A stretch of 6,488 nt of DNA from an uncultured Acetatifactor sp. GTDB taxonomy: Bacteria > Bacillota > Clostridia > Lachnospirales > Lachnospiraceae. The translations under genes were made by a program, and so were the position numbers. Below the pieces are notes generated by a model. The model saw only the letters and a list, made by a program, of their open reading frames with translations, had not been told where the DNA came from and searched no databases. Shown here piece by piece: positions 5,658 to 6,488 of the stretch. Position 1 is the stretch's first letter. Each line of letters begins with the position of its first letter. The stretch covers positions 1 to 6,488 of the forward strand of contig CANRZC010000136.1 of assembly GCA_947644185.1 (NCBI GenBank). Direction: 5' to 3'.

Positions 5658-5751
5658 GTGTGAGACTGGCTTGCAAAAGCGAATTCATTCGCTTGCGAGC
5701 CTAGAAGTTCTTGGTCTGCGTACTTTGCAGACCTAGAACTTCTTCTCACAC
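5658..5751 (+). other. Closed three-way-junction structure between convergent galE and trhA; candidate structured RNA, terminator or dispersed repeat
   Basis: The outer stem GTGTGAGA (5658-5665) pairs perfectly with TCTCACAC (5744-5751). It encloses two arms. Arm A has GGCTTGC (5668-5674) with GCGAGCC (5695-5701), including one G-U pair, a two-A bulge, then AAGCGAA (5677-5683) with TTCGCTT (5688-5694) and a TTCA loop. Arm B has AGAAGTTCT and GGTCTGC (5703-5719) with GCAGACC and AGAACTTCT (5727-5743), one T-T mismatch and a 7-nt loop. Only three bases are unpaired at the junction. A short TTTT follows at 5752-5755, already overlapping the trhA stop codon, so termination of galE transcripts is possible. 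The wobble in arm A pairs as G-U only in plus-strand RNA and becomes A-C on the other strand, weakly favouring a plus-strand RNA. The structure is read directly from the sequence; the identity is unknown to me. Confidence 0.6.
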
Positions 5752-5753
5752 TT

Positions 5754-6404
5754 TTAGGCCACATAACAATACATAAAGATAAAATGGCAGATACTTCCCG
5801 CCATGACAAAGAGATGGAACACTTCGTGAGACCCGAACTCCTTGTGTTTAGAATTGAACAGAGGCAGCTTTAGCGCGTAGATAATGCCGCCCACAGTATA
5901 GATGATGCCACCTGCCAGCAGCCAGAGGAAGGCAGCCGTGCACAGGGTGTCAAACAGCCTGCCAAACACCAACACGCACACCCAGCCCATGGCAATATAG
6001 ATCCCAGAGGAAAACCATTTAGGACAGGTGATCCAAAAGGCCTTGATCAGCATACCTGCCAGCGCAATGCCCCAGACCAGTGCCAACAAGGTATATCCCA
6101 GTTCTCCTCCCAGCACAATCAGACACACTGGCGTATAGGAGCCGGCGATGAGCACGAAGATCATCATATGGTCCAGCTTGCGGAAGATGCGAAGATATTT
6201 TCCAGCTAGATTGACACAATGGTAGGTGGCACTGGCACCATAGAGCAGTATCATGCTGGCCATGAAGATGGCCATGGCAATGAAGGTTGCGCCTCCCGAT
6301 GAGATGCCTGCCTTGACTAACAGTGGAATTGTGGCGAATACAGCCATCATCATGCCAATGAAATGAGTGATTGCGCTTCCGGGTTCTCTAATTGTAATCT
6401 GCAT
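5754..6404 (-). CDS. trhA: TrhA / hemolysin III (PAQR family) membrane protein
   Basis: This 216-residue integral membrane protein has about seven hydrophobic segments (roughly 15-31, 38-56, 79-98, 103-121, 132-150, 156-177 and 195-215), as in bacterial hemolysin III/YqfA proteins and eukaryotic adiponectin receptors. The conserved metal-site residues are all present: Ser58 and His62 in SATYH, Asp78 in KLDHMMIF, and His193 and His197 in SHEVFH. The N-terminal E-P-G-S-A-I-T-H segment (7-14) is also typical. Bacterial members are linked to membrane energetics and fluidity homeostasis; the hemolysin name comes from one heterologous assay and should not be read as a toxin call. The ATG at 6404 has a perfect AGGAGG on the minus strand (6412-6417) with 7-nt spacing. 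It is convergent with galE and functionally unrelated to it; its stop codon lies 2 nt from the structured element. Confidence 0.93.
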   Translation of the reverse strand: MQITIREPGSAITHFIGMMMAVFATIPLLVKAGISSGGATFIAMAIFMASMILLYGASATYHCVNLAGKYLRIFRKLDHMMIFVLIAGSYTPVCLIVLGGELGYTLLALVWGIALAGMLIKAFWITCPKWFSSGIYIAMGWVCVLVFGRLFDTLCTAAFLWLLAGGIIYTVGGIIYALKLPLFNSKHKEFGSHEVFHLFVMAGSICHFIFMYCYVA

Positions 6405-6488
6405 ATGAATACCTCCTGACCTGCATTTTTTATATAGATATTATCTGCAATAGAAATAAAAACTATCACAAATATATTTACAACACAA
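6405..6488 (-). promoter_or_regulatory. AT-rich leader and probable promoter region of trhA
   Basis: The segment holds the SD (AGGAGG at 6412-6417, minus strand) and a very AT-rich stretch from about 6427 to the window edge. A TAATAT on the minus strand near 6440 is a possible -10, but no convincing -35 lies at 16-18 nt, so I do not fix the promoter position. No coding sequence is visible. Confidence 0.35.

Noticed and set aside
5629..5755. CRISPR array or tRNA cluster as an explanation of the galE-trhA structure
   Set aside because: The arms differ from each other in sequence, there is no repeat-spacer periodicity, and no acceptor/T-arm/anticodon consensus fits the three-way junction.

Overview
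This window looks like chromosomal DNA of a gut-type Firmicute, most likely a Lachnospiraceae (Clostridia) member. The reasons are strong AGGAGG-like ribosome binding sites, roughly balanced GC with AT-rich promoters, and gene families typical of that group: a eukaryote-like UDP-sugar pyrophosphorylase, a cytosolic BspA-type leucine-rich repeat protein, an ADP-ribosylglycohydrolase and a TrhA/hemolysin III protein. The organism call is inference from family resemblance, not from a marker gene.

Left part (1-1700, minus strand): a two-gene unit. A short AraC-type DNA-binding protein with no sensor domain (1222-1629) is followed 16 nt later by a 351-residue protein of probable papain-like (BtrH/C39-like) fold with a helical C-terminal half (150-1205). 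The unit has an extended -10 promoter with a perfect 14-bp palindrome at the expected transcription start, and a long hairpin (72-129) beyond its 3' end. I suggest that the second gene supplies the sensing or effector function missing from the first.

Middle left (1745-3061, plus strand): a near-consensus promoter drives a cytosolic leucine-rich repeat protein with a helical C-terminal domain. It is followed by a decayed 3' remnant of an ADP-ribosylglycohydrolase whose conserved metal-binding motif also carries an Asp-to-Gly change.

Middle right (3088-5597, plus strand): two nucleotide-sugar genes. One encodes a UAP1/AGX-like UDP-sugar pyrophosphorylase with its own extended -10 promoter. The other is galE, with its catalytic Ser-Tyr-Lys intact and a cysteine at the position that sets substrate range in GalE. 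Together they could make and interconvert UDP-GlcNAc/UDP-GalNAc as well as UDP-Glc/UDP-Gal, feeding cell-surface glycans or sugar salvage. galK and galT are not present. A long imperfect hairpin sits in the galE leader.

Right part (5598-6488): galE and a convergent minus-strand trhA (hemolysin III/PAQR family) gene are separated by a strikingly structured 123-nt element. It consists of one hairpin abutting a closed three-way junction, with 98 of 123 bases paired. This is the least explained piece of the window and the best candidate for something undescribed: a structured RNA, an elaborate terminator or a dispersed palindromic repeat.
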